From Bacillota bacterium (GTDB lineage: Bacteria > Bacillota > Clostridia > Lachnospirales > Lachnospiraceae): 64,000 nt of DNA. The position numbers were made by a program, and so were the translations under genes. The notes beneath the pieces were generated by a model. That model saw nothing but the letters and a program-made list of their open reading frames with translations, did no database searches and was not told the origin of the DNA. The DNA is taken from contig JAEYJO010000054.1 of assembly GCA_023408815.1 (NCBI GenBank), positions 11,414 through 75,413 on the forward strand, given 5' to 3'. Positions 42,740 through 51,873 of this stretch are shown here, piece by piece (within the stretch, counting starts at the first letter, position 1; each line of letters starts with the position of its first letter).

Positions 42740-44117
42740 GCTGAAGAATGTGACTGTTTTTCTGGTCATTATAATGTTTGCGGCGGTAATAGGAAGCGTA
42801 TTATATGCAAACAGGGATATTTTTAACAAGAACGAAGAACAAGAGGTGTCTGCCGAAGTCCGGGAGAGCGGGGAAACGCAGACAGATGTTCAGGCGGACC
42901 GGATAGGCTCGGATGAGCGTGCGTTTTTAACGGATGAAACCTTTTTTGACCCGGACAGAAAGCCTTATTCTTCCATAGAGAAAATGAGCGAAAAAAATCT
43001 GTCCCTGCTCATGACTTCGATAGAAAAGGACCTGCGCATTCAGATTGTGGATAACGCGGGTAAGCTCGTGAAGGGGGAGACCTTTTGCGTGGCCCTGAAT
43101 GGAGATAAGGAATATTTGGACGAGGATCAGGATGGCGTCATTTACATCGACCATCTTCGTGCCGGATCCTATGAAGTGACCTTGAAGGAGACGGCGGGCT
43201 ATCGGGTACCGGATACATCAGCCAGAATCGAAGTGAAGCAGAGCGTGGAATATGTGGCGATCGACGATATCAGCCTGCTCATATTTACGGAGGATGACGT
43301 AGATCCTGCGTTGGAGGATCTGGAAGTAAACGGCGCTGAAGATGATGCGGACAATACTGAGATAACCAAGATGCAGGCAAGCAACCCCAATGCGAAAATC
43401 GGTATCGATGTTTCAAAGTGGAACAAGGAAATCGATTGGGATAAGGTAAAAAGCGAAGGCGTGGAATTCGCAGTTATCCGTGTGGGTTACCGTGGAGCTA
43501 CTACGGGCGCGCTGATTGAAGATCCTTATTTCCGGACCAACATAAAAGGTGCTTTGAACGCAGGTATTCCTGTGGGGGTATATTTCTTCACGCAGGCGGT
43601 GAATACTGTGGAAGCGGTGGAAGAAGCCAGCATGGTTATAAATATGTGTAAGGATTACGAGATCAGTTATCCGGTTTTCATCGATACAGAGGGTGCGGGC
43701 GGCAATGGACGGGCGGACGGTCTGGAACTGGAGGCGCGCACACAGATATGCAAAGCCTTCTGTACTACGATGGAAAGCGCCGGATATAGAGCGGGCGTAT
43801 ACGGAGCGAGAAACTGGTTTAACGAGATGTTAGACATGAGCTTGTTAAAAGACTATGTCGTATGGCTTGCGGAATACAGAGATGTACCGGTATATCAGGG
43901 TTACTACCACATGTGGCAATATACTTCCGGCGGAAGCGTGGACGGAATCGAAGGAAAAGTAGACTTCAATTTAAGTTATTTGAAAATAGAATCACCTAAG
44001 GCAGGGGAAGCGGGGAATGCTGAGGGAAACACAACACCGCCGAAGATGGGGGAGTCCCTTGACGGAGAGGTCGTGGAGCCGGAAGCAATCGGTGGAACGG
44101 AGAATGCTGACTGGTAG
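42729..44117 (+). CDS. Membrane-anchored GH25 muramidase-like protein, short paralog
   Basis: Protein of about 462 aa: N-terminal membrane segment (about residues 6-27), an extracellular prealbumin-like domain (about 95-180) homologous to that of the protein at 37831, and a GH25 domain (about 222-420) with KIGIDVSKW and IDTEG (Asp319, Glu321). GAGG lies six bases before ATG 42729; a TTG at 42723 is the alternative. It is translationally coupled to rmlA. The GH25 part shares long stretches with its paralog (for example GVYFFTQAVN and AVEEASMV), so the two come from a duplication. It lacks the BIG2 and wall-binding parts. Confidence 0.9.
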   Translation: MGSKLKNVTVFLVIIMFAAVIGSVLYANRDIFNKNEEQEVSAEVRESGETQTDVQADRIGSDERAFLTDETFFDPDRKPYSSIEKMSEKNLSLLMTSIEKDLRIQIVDNAGKLVKGETFCVALNGDKEYLDEDQDGVIYIDHLRAGSYEVTLKETAGYRVPDTSARIEVKQSVEYVAIDDISLLIFTEDDVDPALEDLEVNGAEDDADNTEITKMQASNPNAKIGIDVSKWNKEIDWDKVKSEGVEFAVIRVGYRGATTGALIEDPYFRTNIKGALNAGIPVGVYFFTQAVNTVEAVEEASMVINMCKDYEISYPVFIDTEGAGGNGRADGLELEARTQICKAFCTTMESAGYRAGVYGARNWFNEMLDMSLLKDYVVWLAEYRDVPVYQGYYHMWQYTSGGSVDGIEGKVDFNLSYLKIESPKAGEAGNAEGNTTPPKMGESLDGEVVEPEAIGGTENADW

Positions 44118-44151
44118 TGTGAAAAAAGAGAAAAGGAGCAAGTCGTTTAAG

Positions 44152-44709
44152 ATGGGAAAGATAACGGTAGAGACATGTGAGATAGAAGGGCTTAAAGTAA
44201 TTACGCCTGCAGTCTTTGGAGATTCCAGGGGATATTTCATGGAGACATATCATTATGAGGAGTTCAAGGAGGTCGGAATCGATCAGATTTTCGTTCAGGA
44301 CAACCAGTCGGCTTCGAAAAAGGGCGTGCTTCGGGGACTTCATTTCCAGAAGGAATTTCCTCAGGACAAGCTGGTAAGGGTAGTAAGCGGAGAGGTATTC
44401 GACGTGGCGGTAGACTTGAGAGAAGGAAGCCCGACCTTTGGCAAATGGTTCGGCGTGGTACTGTCTGCGGAGAATAAAAAGCAGTTTTTTGTCCCGAAAA
44501 ATTTTGCACATGGATTTCTTGTACTGTCCGATGTCGCGGAGTTTGCATATAAATGTACGGATTTTTATCATCCGAACGATGAGGGAGGCTTGCTTTATAA
44601 CGACCCCGATATCGGGGTAAAATGGCCGATTCCGGAAGGAATGGAACTTATCATGTCCGAGAAGGACACGAAATGGGGCGGCATCAAGGAATATGCCCGG
44701 GAGAAATAG
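44152..44709 (+). CDS. rmlC: dTDP-4-dehydrorhamnose 3,5-epimerase
   Basis: Cupin-fold enzyme of 185 aa. DSRGYFMETY, QDNQSASKKGVLRGLHFQ (catalytic His), FDVAVDLREGSPTFGKW and PKNFAHGFLVLSD are diagnostic of RmlC. ATG 44152, after AAAAGGAGC, gives the family N-terminus; the frame is open further upstream into the GH25 gene. It converts dTDP-4-keto-6-deoxyglucose to dTDP-4-keto-rhamnose. The reductase RmlD, needed for dTDP-rhamnose, is not encoded in the window. The exporter permease gene begins eight bases later. Confidence 0.95.
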   Translation: MGKITVETCEIEGLKVITPAVFGDSRGYFMETYHYEEFKEVGIDQIFVQDNQSASKKGVLRGLHFQKEFPQDKLVRVVSGEVFDVAVDLREGSPTFGKWFGVVLSAENKKQFFVPKNFAHGFLVLSDVAEFAYKCTDFYHPNDEGGLLYNDPDIGVKWPIPEGMELIMSEKDTKWGGIKEYAREK

Positions 44710-44717
44710 GACGTCGT

Positions 44718-45734
44718 ATGGTTAAGGATTCACTCAATTTAAAAATAAAAAGTATTCCTAAGAGGGCGGCGATAGCAATATTTTATCTTATTGCCCTCAT
44801 TCTGGCAGGAATCGTAGTGATGCATCACAATCCGCTGGCAGACCAGACCACTGAGCTTATGAAAAAGGTGATGGCATGCGTGCTCATCGCTTTTACCTGC
44901 GTGATATTCGGTATATTTTATGACAGGCTTACGGTGCTGCCCAAGGAGCTGCTCCAGAACCGGAGGCTGATATGGAAACTGGCGAAGAACGATTTTAAAA
45001 AGAGATATGCCGGTTCTTATCTCGGTATGGTATGGGCATTCGTACAGCCGGTGGTAACTGTGGTCATGTACTGGATTGTGTTCGACAGGGTATTCGACAC
45101 GAGAAGCCAGCTTGTTGCTGGCGGAATAGAGGTTCCTTACGTCCTATACCTGACGGCGGGGCTTGTTCCGTGGTTTTATTTTTCGGAGGCGCTGAGCAAT
45201 GGGACGACGGCGCTCATGGAATATAATTATCTCGTGAAAAAGGTAGTCTTCAAAATCAGCATTTTGCCTATTATCAAGGTAATTGCGGCTACCTTCATAC
45301 ATGTATTTTTCGTGGTAGTTTTATTGCTTATTGCCATAGCATACGGCTATTATCCCAGCATATACACGCTGCAGGTTTTTTATTACAGCTTTTGTGAATT
45401 CGTGCTGGTGCTCGCCATCAGCTATTCGACTTGCGCAATTGTTGTATTTTTCAGGGATTTACAGCAGATCATAGGTATTGTACTTCAGATCGGTATGTGG
45501 GCGACACCTATTTTATGGGACATATCCATGCTGAGCGATACGATGAAGCCTTTATTCAAGCTGAATCCTATGGTTTATATCGTGAATGGCTATCGCAGCG
45601 CCGTGTATGAGCAGGAATGGTTTTTTGAGCATTTTTATTCCTCTACTTATTTTTGGATTTTTACGGTTACGCTGTTTTGCATCGGCTCTTTGATTTTCAA
45701 AAGGCTGAAGGTACATTTTGCGGATGTCATGTAG
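44718..45734 (+). CDS. ABC-2 type polysaccharide exporter permease (Wzm/TagG-like)
   Basis: Integral membrane protein of 338 aa. An N-terminal membrane hairpin of about 75 residues precedes the standard ABC-2 permease with KNDFKKRYAGSYLGMVWAF, the amphipathic interface helix of Wzm/TagG exporters, then about six helices. ATG 44718 is the first start that avoids the rmlC gene. With the ATPase encoded next it forms the exporter for a finished, lipid-linked polysaccharide. The extra N-terminal hairpin is longer than in typical Wzm. Confidence 0.93.
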   Translation: MVKDSLNLKIKSIPKRAAIAIFYLIALILAGIVVMHHNPLADQTTELMKKVMACVLIAFTCVIFGIFYDRLTVLPKELLQNRRLIWKLAKNDFKKRYAGSYLGMVWAFVQPVVTVVMYWIVFDRVFDTRSQLVAGGIEVPYVLYLTAGLVPWFYFSEALSNGTTALMEYNYLVKKVVFKISILPIIKVIAATFIHVFFVVVLLLIAIAYGYYPSIYTLQVFYYSFCEFVLVLAISYSTCAIVVFFRDLQQIIGIVLQIGMWATPILWDISMLSDTMKPLFKLNPMVYIVNGYRSAVYEQEWFFEHFYSSTYFWIFTVTLFCIGSLIFKRLKVHFADVM

Positions 45735-45771
45735 AAAGAAAATATTAGCAGTGCAACGGAGAAATGGCTGA

Positions 45772-47049
45772 ATGGAAGAAAAGAAAATAGCGATACAGAC
45801 CAAGGAATTGGAAAAAGTATATAGATTGTATGATAAGCCTTCGGATCGGATGAAAGAAGCCTTTGGACTATCGGGAAAGAAACGCTACAAGGAGCATCAT
45901 GCGCTGGATAAGGTGGACATGACTGTATATCAGGGCGAGACGGTTGGGATCATCGGAACCAATGGATCAGGAAAATCCACGATTTTAAAAATCATTACGG
46001 GGGTGCTTAATCCTTCTGGGGGTGAGGTGGCCGTGAACGGGCGCATTTCTGCACTTCTCGAGCTGGGCGCAGGCTTTAATATGGAATACAACGGTATAGA
46101 AAACATTTACTTAAACGGTACGATGATCGGCTTTTCGGAAAAAGAAATCGGAGAGAAGATGGATGCCATACTGGATTTCGCGGATATCGGCGACTATGTG
46201 TATCAGCCGGTCAAGACGTATTCTAGTGGAATGTTCGTGCGGCTGGCATTTGCGGTGGCAATTAATATTGAACCGGAAATATTGATTGTGGACGAAGCGC
46301 TGTCGGTGGGTGACGTATTTTTCCAGGCAAAGTGCTATCATAAATTTGAAGAATTCAAGAAAATCGGAAAGACAATTTTATTCGTCAGCCATGATTTAAG
46401 CAGTATCAGCAAATATTGTGACAGAGTAATACTGCTTAATAAGGGAAAAAAGCTTGGCGAAGGTTCTCCAAAGGAAATGATAGACGTCTATAAGAGAGTG
46501 CTCGTTGGGCAGTATGCGATTGAAGATGAAGATAAAGAGAATCTTTTAAACGACAGTGATTTAAGAGAGGCAGCGGCCGTGAAAGCGGGAGTCAATCCTG
46601 ATTTGCTGGAATATGGAACGAAGGCGGCTTGTATAACGGAATATTATATTACGGACAGCGAAGGGATAAGGACTACGGCTGTCATAAAAGGGCATGAATT
46701 CACGATCCATATGAAGGTAGAGTTTTCTAAGGACGTTCCGGCACCTATATTTGCGTTTACGGTTAAGAATATAAGAGGTACCGAGATTACAGGGACGAAT
46801 ACGATGTTCGAAAAAACATTTTTAGAGCCGGTAAGTGGCGGAAGCGTGAAGATGATTACCTTCAGGCAGAAGATGAGCCTTCAGGGGGGAGAATATCTGC
46901 TGTCTTTAGGCGTGACCGGATATGAGAATGACGACTTTGCCGTATATCACAGGCTGTACGATGTAATTAACGTTACGGTAATATCGGATAAGGATACGGT
47001 AGGTTATTACGATATGGACACGGAGGCTGCGGTAAGCGACTGTATATAG
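45772..47049 (+). CDS. ABC-type polysaccharide exporter ATPase with C-terminal carbohydrate-binding-type domain (Wzt-like)
   Basis: ATPase of 425 aa. Walker A GTNGSGKST (62-70), signature YSSGM (150-154), Walker B ILIVDEALSVGD (about 170-181) and the FVSHD switch are intact. A beta-rich C-terminal domain (about 275-425; HEFTIHMKVEFS ... GGEYLLSLGVTGYE) matches the Wzt C-terminal domain that in O-antigen exporters recognises the capped end of the polymer. Its presence, together with a methyltransferase/kinase-like gene immediately downstream, suggests that export depends on a terminal modification. Confidence 0.94.
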   Translation: MEEKKIAIQTKELEKVYRLYDKPSDRMKEAFGLSGKKRYKEHHALDKVDMTVYQGETVGIIGTNGSGKSTILKIITGVLNPSGGEVAVNGRISALLELGAGFNMEYNGIENIYLNGTMIGFSEKEIGEKMDAILDFADIGDYVYQPVKTYSSGMFVRLAFAVAINIEPEILIVDEALSVGDVFFQAKCYHKFEEFKKIGKTILFVSHDLSSISKYCDRVILLNKGKKLGEGSPKEMIDVYKRVLVGQYAIEDEDKENLLNDSDLREAAAVKAGVNPDLLEYGTKAACITEYYITDSEGIRTTAVIKGHEFTIHMKVEFSKDVPAPIFAFTVKNIRGTEITGTNTMFEKTFLEPVSGGSVKMITFRQKMSLQGGEYLLSLGVTGYENDDFAVYHRLYDVINVTVISDKDTVGYYDMDTEAAVSDCI

Positions 47050-47078
47050 CAACAGACCAGGGCAAAAGGAGAACTGAT

Positions 47079-49220
47079 ATGAATGTTTCTTCAAACATAG
47101 AGCAGATTGGGAAAATAGTTCTTGATTATAAATATTATCCGGGTGAGGATCTTTATTGTGACGGAGAGGTAGAGGATGAGCTTCTGGACATCGTTAAAAA
47201 CTATTCTCCTATAGAATATAGGCGTATTATCGAAGAGCGCGCCAAATGGCCGGTCCTCTATCATTTGTCCCCTCTCAGGGAAAATATTGTGGACTGGGTT
47301 CCTATGGATAAAGATGCGAAAGTGCTGGAGGTTGGAGCCGGCTGCGGTGCGATTACGGGCAATCTTGCCAAAAAGGCGGGAAGCGTTACCTGCATCGACT
47401 TATCCAGAAAGAGAAGTACGATCAATGCCTATAGACATAAGGACTGTGATAACGTTACCATACATGTGGGGAATTTTATGGACATAGAACCGGAGCTGCC
47501 GAATGATTTCGATTTTATCTATTTCATCGGCGTATTCGAGTACGGTCAGAGCTATACCGGAACAGCCCGTCCTTATGAGGATTTGCTCAAGATGATGCTG
47601 CGCCATTTAAAAAAGGACGGGAGAATCATTATTGCTATCGAAAACAGACTGGGACTTAAGTATTTCGCCGGATGCAGGGAAGATCATCTGGGGACTTATT
47701 TTTCGGGTATTGAGGATTATGCGCAGGGCGGCGGTGTGCGTACTTTTACGAGAGAGGGACTGGAAAATATTTTCCGTGCCTGCGAAGTAAAGGACTATTC
47801 CTTCTATTATCCTTACCCTGACTATAAATTTATGACTGCCTTGTATTCTGACGGAAGGCTTCCGATGCCCGGAGAGCTGTCGGAGAACAACAGGAATTTT
47901 GATAGAGACAGAATGTCGCTCTTCGATGAGAAGCAAGCGTTCGATGCGGTGATAAAGGATGGGCTTTTCCCTGTGTTTTCTAACTCTTATGCGGCGGTTA
48001 TCGGAGCTGCTTTCGATATAAAGTATGCCAAATACTCCAACGACCGTTCGCCGGAGTATGAGATCCGTACGGAGATATGCATGGATGAAGAAGGGAAAAA
48101 GATAGTAAAAAAACATGCGTTATCGAATGAAGCCATAGAGCATATTAAAAGCATGGAGACTGCATACACCGATTTGAAGCAAAGATTTGAGGGCGGTAAG
48201 CTCGAGGTCAATAAGTGCAGCTTATGTGAGGACGGTAAATCGGCTCAGTTTGAATTTGTGGAAGGATTAACGCTGGAGGAGATCCTGGACGGATGTCTGG
48301 AGAGAAATGAAATTGATAAATTCCATGCGTTATTTAAAGAATACCTGGAAAGAATTTCTTATCATGAGGAGATGCCGGTGGCAGATTATGATTTGATTTT
48401 TTCTAATATATTGATTACACCGAAAGAAGTTTCCGGAGAAATGGATGATAAAGCAGAAGAGGATTCTTCTTCGGATGAGCCAGATCTCAAGGCGATAATG
48501 GATGGAATTTGGACCATCATAGATTACGAGTGGACTTTCGGTAAGCCGGTCAGTGCTAAGGAAACGGCTTTCCGCGCAGTGTATTGCTATGTTCTCGAAA
48601 ATGAGAAGCGAAATAAACTCAATTTGGATGCGATAATAGAAACCCTTGGCATTACCGAGAGGGAAGCGGAGGAGTTCCGTGAGCAAGAGATGGGATTTCA
48701 GGAGTTTGTTACCGGAAAACATAAATCTATGGCACAGATGCGTGATGCCATAGGCTTTAAAATCATGGAGCCGCTAAAGTGGGTGCATAAGTTTGATGAT
48801 TCCTCCGAGAAGGAGAGAATACAGATTTATGAAGATCGGGGAAACGGATATTGTGAGGAGGATTCCTATTTCGTAAGAGATGCTTATGAAGGGGAAAATC
48901 TGATTCGTCTGGAGTTGGAGACGGATGGAAATGTTAGCATGCTTCGTATAGATCCGGCTATGGATTATTGCGTCGTACGGGTGAAAGAGCTGACCTTTAA
49001 CGGAAAGGCAGTGGAACTTGGCAGGAAGAATATTATCACTAATGGGAAGAGTCTGAAGGACGGGAGTTACGTGTTCGCTACGGAGGATCCTAATATAAAT
49101 ATACGACTGGGCAATTTGGATAGGATGGATAGGAATGAAATAGTCGCAGAAATAGAAATTGTGCGCGTGCCGGAAGAAATTGCGAAGGATATGGCGGGAG
49201 CGGTGAAGAAAATATGGTAA
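47079..49220 (+). CDS. SAM-dependent methyltransferase with kinase-like domain (WbdD-like chain terminator candidate)
   Basis: Protein of 713 aa. Residues 60-250 are a class I methyltransferase (VLEVGAGCG at 82-90; acidic strand end CIDLS). Residues 320-490 look like a small kinase: VKKHAL for the ATP lysine, hinge FVEGLTLEEIL (393-403), catalytic-loop-like DYDLIFSNILI (437-446) and metal-loop-like TIIDYEW (479-485). A beta-rich C-terminal domain (about 580-700) follows. Fused methyltransferase and kinase next to a Wzt with a carbohydrate-binding tail is the arrangement of WbdD, which caps O9a antigen in E. coli and sets chain length. The long coiled coil of WbdD is absent. The capping role is inferred. 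Confidence 0.8.
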   Translation: MNVSSNIEQIGKIVLDYKYYPGEDLYCDGEVEDELLDIVKNYSPIEYRRIIEERAKWPVLYHLSPLRENIVDWVPMDKDAKVLEVGAGCGAITGNLAKKAGSVTCIDLSRKRSTINAYRHKDCDNVTIHVGNFMDIEPELPNDFDFIYFIGVFEYGQSYTGTARPYEDLLKMMLRHLKKDGRIIIAIENRLGLKYFAGCREDHLGTYFSGIEDYAQGGGVRTFTREGLENIFRACEVKDYSFYYPYPDYKFMTALYSDGRLPMPGELSENNRNFDRDRMSLFDEKQAFDAVIKDGLFPVFSNSYAAVIGAAFDIKYAKYSNDRSPEYEIRTEICMDEEGKKIVKKHALSNEAIEHIKSMETAYTDLKQRFEGGKLEVNKCSLCEDGKSAQFEFVEGLTLEEILDGCLERNEIDKFHALFKEYLERISYHEEMPVADYDLIFSNILITPKEVSGEMDDKAEEDSSSDEPDLKAIMDGIWTIIDYEWTFGKPVSAKETAFRAVYCYVLENEKRNKLNLDAIIETLGITEREAEEFREQEMGFQEFVTGKHKSMAQMRDAIGFKIMEPLKWVHKFDDSSEKERIQIYEDRGNGYCEEDSYFVRDAYEGENLIRLELETDGNVSMLRIDPAMDYCVVRVKELTFNGKAVELGRKNIITNGKSLKDGSYVFATEDPNINIRLGNLDRMDRNEIVAEIEIVRVPEEIAKDMAGAVKKIW

Positions 49221-49645
49221 TTTTGTAACTTCGATTGCGAAACTGGCAGGGATAGAAAATTTTATGTGTAATATGGGGAGACTGTGAGAGTCTCTCTTCG
49301 GTGGATTTGGTTTCTGTTCCTGCGCTTGCGGCAGTATTTTCTAAAGGAAACCGCAAGTGTTGCGGTGGCAGACGGGGCGGCAGCAACGGACATCCATGTC
49401 CTATGCTGCCTAAACGCCACATCCTTGCGGCGTTTTCCCTGGTTTTCCTAAGAAAATAGAAGCCGCTCACTGACGGAACGGAAACCAAACCACCGAGGAA
49501 AGACTCCGTAAGGTCGTGAAATTGTATATGAAATTGGCGAAGATTGTGAGTTTTTGTAATGGGAAGTTGAGAGAAGAGCGTTAAGGGAAGAAGAAAATCG
49601 AAGTGTAAAGAGGCTCGAAGAGTAAGGTGAGTTGAGGAGAGGAAT
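49221..49645. other. Long intergenic region without a gene, mostly a structured inverted repeat
   Basis: No credible coding frame: the long minus-strand frame crossing it overlaps two real genes and has biased composition. The central part (49288-49508) folds as a large branched hairpin, listed separately. The last 130 bases are purine-rich and end in the GAGGAGAGG ribosome site of the next gene. Confidence 0.7.
49288..49508. repeat. Branched inverted-repeat element of about 220 bp
   Basis: Outer arms 49288-49320 and 49475-49506 pair over about 32 positions with one bulged A and several G-U-compatible mismatches (TTCGGTGG / CCACCGAG; TTTGGTTT / AAACCAAA; GTTCC / GGAAC). Inside are three local hairpins: CCGCAA-GTG-TTGCGG (49351-49365), GGCAGCA/TGCTGCC (49379-49410) enclosing GGACAT/ATGTCC, and CGCCACA/TGCGGCG (49415-49432). 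The pattern of wobble-type differences fits a structured RNA or a non-autonomous repeat element better than a simple terminator. Confidence 0.75.
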
Positions 49646-51865
49646 TTGGGCGGCGGAATAAAGGCGTGGTTAAAAGAAAAATTGATAGAAGGGCAGCGCA
49701 AGCGGTATGATAGGTTGTTCGAGGAGAAGAGCGTTTCGTATGACGAGTGGATTCGAAAGAGGGAAGACGCGCTGAGGGATAGTCTTGCAGAAGAGACGAA
49801 AGCGTATGGCGGAAGAACGCTTAGTATCAAGCGGGTTCCTTATGAGGCGGTGAAGGATTATATGACGGCAGGCGGTGCTGATAAAGAGGCGGCAGATATC
49901 GTTCTGTTTCAGGTGTCTGGCGGAAAATGTGCAGTGCTGTCGGAAGAATTAATCAATAACTTTTTCCTTGCGCATCCGCAGATTTCTATGGCTTATGGAG
50001 ATGAGGATGTACTGAGTCCCGACGGAATCAGATATACGCCGTGGCTGAAGCCTGATTGGTCCCCGGATACTTTTATGTCCTGCTTTTATTTTGGCTCCAT
50101 ATTTGCAGTGCGCACTAATGCCTTAATGGAATTGTCAGAAGAGGAGATACTTGGCTTCGGGGGAAAAAAGGCTGGGGAAGACAGAGTGTGGATTTATCAT
50201 ATGTGCCGTCTATTGGCTCAGAAGGCGGGCGGTTTTGAAAGAAGACAGGAAGGACAGCCGGATGAATTTCCTGTGGGACATATCGATGAAATCTTGTTCC
50301 ATTCTTTTGTGAACAGGGAAGGAGAACTGCTTTACAACGAGGGCAGTCATCCTTATGAAAGCAGCAGTTCCGGTAAGTGCCAATATCTTACGGAACTTAA
50401 CTCTTATGAGGAACATAATGCTTCCGGTGAACACAACTCTTCCGATAAAGCTATCTCTTTCGGTAAAAATGAGAAACAGCTTATTTCTATAATTATCCCT
50501 TCCAAGGATAATGAGAAAGTCCTGAAACGATGCATAGAGTCGGTAAAGAATTCGGCAGGGATGCCTTATGAAATTATTTTGGTGGATAATGGAAGCGAAG
50601 AGCAGACCAGGGAGGGCTTGAATGCTTATTTAAGCGGACTCGGCATTAAGCATACTTATATTTATGAAAAGATGCCTTTTCATTTCTCCGCCATGTGCAA
50701 TAGGGGAGCGGCAGCGGCGGCAGGCGAAGTGTGCTTGTTTCTCAATGATGATGTAGAGGTGCCGGGGGCGATTGAGCCGGAGGAACTTGATGCAAAGGAG
50801 CCCGGGGGAATGAAAGCGAACGAACGAAAGTTATCCGGCTGGCTGGAAAGGCTCTATGCGGAGGCAATGAAACCCTACATGGGGGCTGTCGGGGTCAAGC
50901 TGTTGTATCCCGATTCCAATAGGGTGCAGCATGGAGGTATTGTAAATTTACGTTTGGGGCCGGTGCATAAGCTTCAGTTCAAGGATGATAACAAGTGTTA
51001 TTATCATGGGTGGAACCGTGGCATGAGAAATGTCATCGCGGTAACGGGGGCCTGTCTTGCCGTAACGAAGGCGAAGTTTGAGGAGGTGAACGGCTTTCCT
51101 GAGGAATTGCCGGTGGCCTTTAATGATGTGGATTTATGCTTTTCCTTGTATGAAAAAGGATATTATAACGCTGTTTTACAAGAGGTAGCGTTATATCACT
51201 ATGAATCGCTTAGCCGAGGGCAGGATGGAGAACGGGATAAACTTGAGCGGCTGCTTGCGGAAAAGAGGAAGCTCTACGCCCGGCATAGGGAGCTTTACGG
51301 GAAGGACCCCTTTTATCATAAATATCTGGCAGGAGATATGCTCTCTTCGGGCTTTGAGCTTAGGGCAGATTACGATTGGCAGGAGAGTATGCCCCATGGG
51401 AAGATGATAAAAGCTGACGGACTGCTTGAAGACGCAAGGGAGGATGCATGTGTCATGATTAGTCTGGAATATGCAGGAACCATGGAGGAATGGCGCTGTG
51501 GTATAGAGCCGGAGTATGAACGGGGCGAATATATGCAAGATTATTATATACAAGGATATTCCTTTGTGGCAGGTTCGGATAACGCATGTTATGAAAAAGT
51601 GATTATACTGGAGAGAACAGGTACCGGGTCAGAATCTTTAAAAGGAGAACATATGCTGTATACAGTCTCGCCGGAGATCCTTCTTCGAAAGGACGTGGAG
51701 CAGAATCTTCCGGATCAGGTTAATGTTGGAATGGCGGGTTTCGGAGCAGTGCTTCGGAAAAAGGATGCCGAGAAGGGAAAATACAGACTGGGAATTCTTG
51801 TTAAAGATAAATGCTCCGGTCAGAAGCTGTACTCATGGACGAACCGCTATCTGGATATTATGTAA
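49646..51865 (+). CDS. Large family 2 glycosyltransferase (two-module)
   Basis: Cytoplasmic protein of 739 aa. The first about 270 residues look like an incomplete GT-A module: the nucleotide-binding start is missing, but YGDEDVLSPDG and WLKPDWSPD are kept. A complete GT2 module spans about 275-560 (ISIIIPSKDNE; DNGSEEQ; FLNDDVEVPG; VAFNDVDLCFS), then a tail of about 180 residues. It resembles the multi-domain rhamnosyltransferases of Gram-positive wall polysaccharides. The start is TTG 49646, supported by GAGGAGAGG just upstream and the next open frame start being much later. It probably extends the lipid-linked polymer. Confidence 0.85.
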   Translation: MGGGIKAWLKEKLIEGQRKRYDRLFEEKSVSYDEWIRKREDALRDSLAEETKAYGGRTLSIKRVPYEAVKDYMTAGGADKEAADIVLFQVSGGKCAVLSEELINNFFLAHPQISMAYGDEDVLSPDGIRYTPWLKPDWSPDTFMSCFYFGSIFAVRTNALMELSEEEILGFGGKKAGEDRVWIYHMCRLLAQKAGGFERRQEGQPDEFPVGHIDEILFHSFVNREGELLYNEGSHPYESSSSGKCQYLTELNSYEEHNASGEHNSSDKAISFGKNEKQLISIIIPSKDNEKVLKRCIESVKNSAGMPYEIILVDNGSEEQTREGLNAYLSGLGIKHTYIYEKMPFHFSAMCNRGAAAAAGEVCLFLNDDVEVPGAIEPEELDAKEPGGMKANERKLSGWLERLYAEAMKPYMGAVGVKLLYPDSNRVQHGGIVNLRLGPVHKLQFKDDNKCYYHGWNRGMRNVIAVTGACLAVTKAKFEEVNGFPEELPVAFNDVDLCFSLYEKGYYNAVLQEVALYHYESLSRGQDGERDKLERLLAEKRKLYARHRELYGKDPFYHKYLAGDMLSSGFELRADYDWQESMPHGKMIKADGLLEDAREDACVMISLEYAGTMEEWRCGIEPEYERGEYMQDYYIQGYSFVAGSDNACYEKVIILERTGTGSESLKGEHMLYTVSPEILLRKDVEQNLPDQVNVGMAGFGAVLRKKDAEKGKYRLGILVKDKCSGQKLYSWTNRYLDIM

Positions 51866-51873
51866 GTATTATC

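Noticed and set aside
45772..47049. Assignment as teichoic acid exporter TagH
   Set aside because: The C-terminal beta-rich extension and the neighbouring methyltransferase/kinase-like gene fit a Wzt-type polysaccharide exporter better; no teichoic acid polymerase is present.
49090..49830. Long minus-strand frame (246 aa) across the intergenic inverted repeat
   Set aside because: It overlaps two well-supported plus-strand genes at both ends, has a biased Leu/Ser/Pro/Arg composition and no recognisable domain; the sequence is better explained by the structured repeat.
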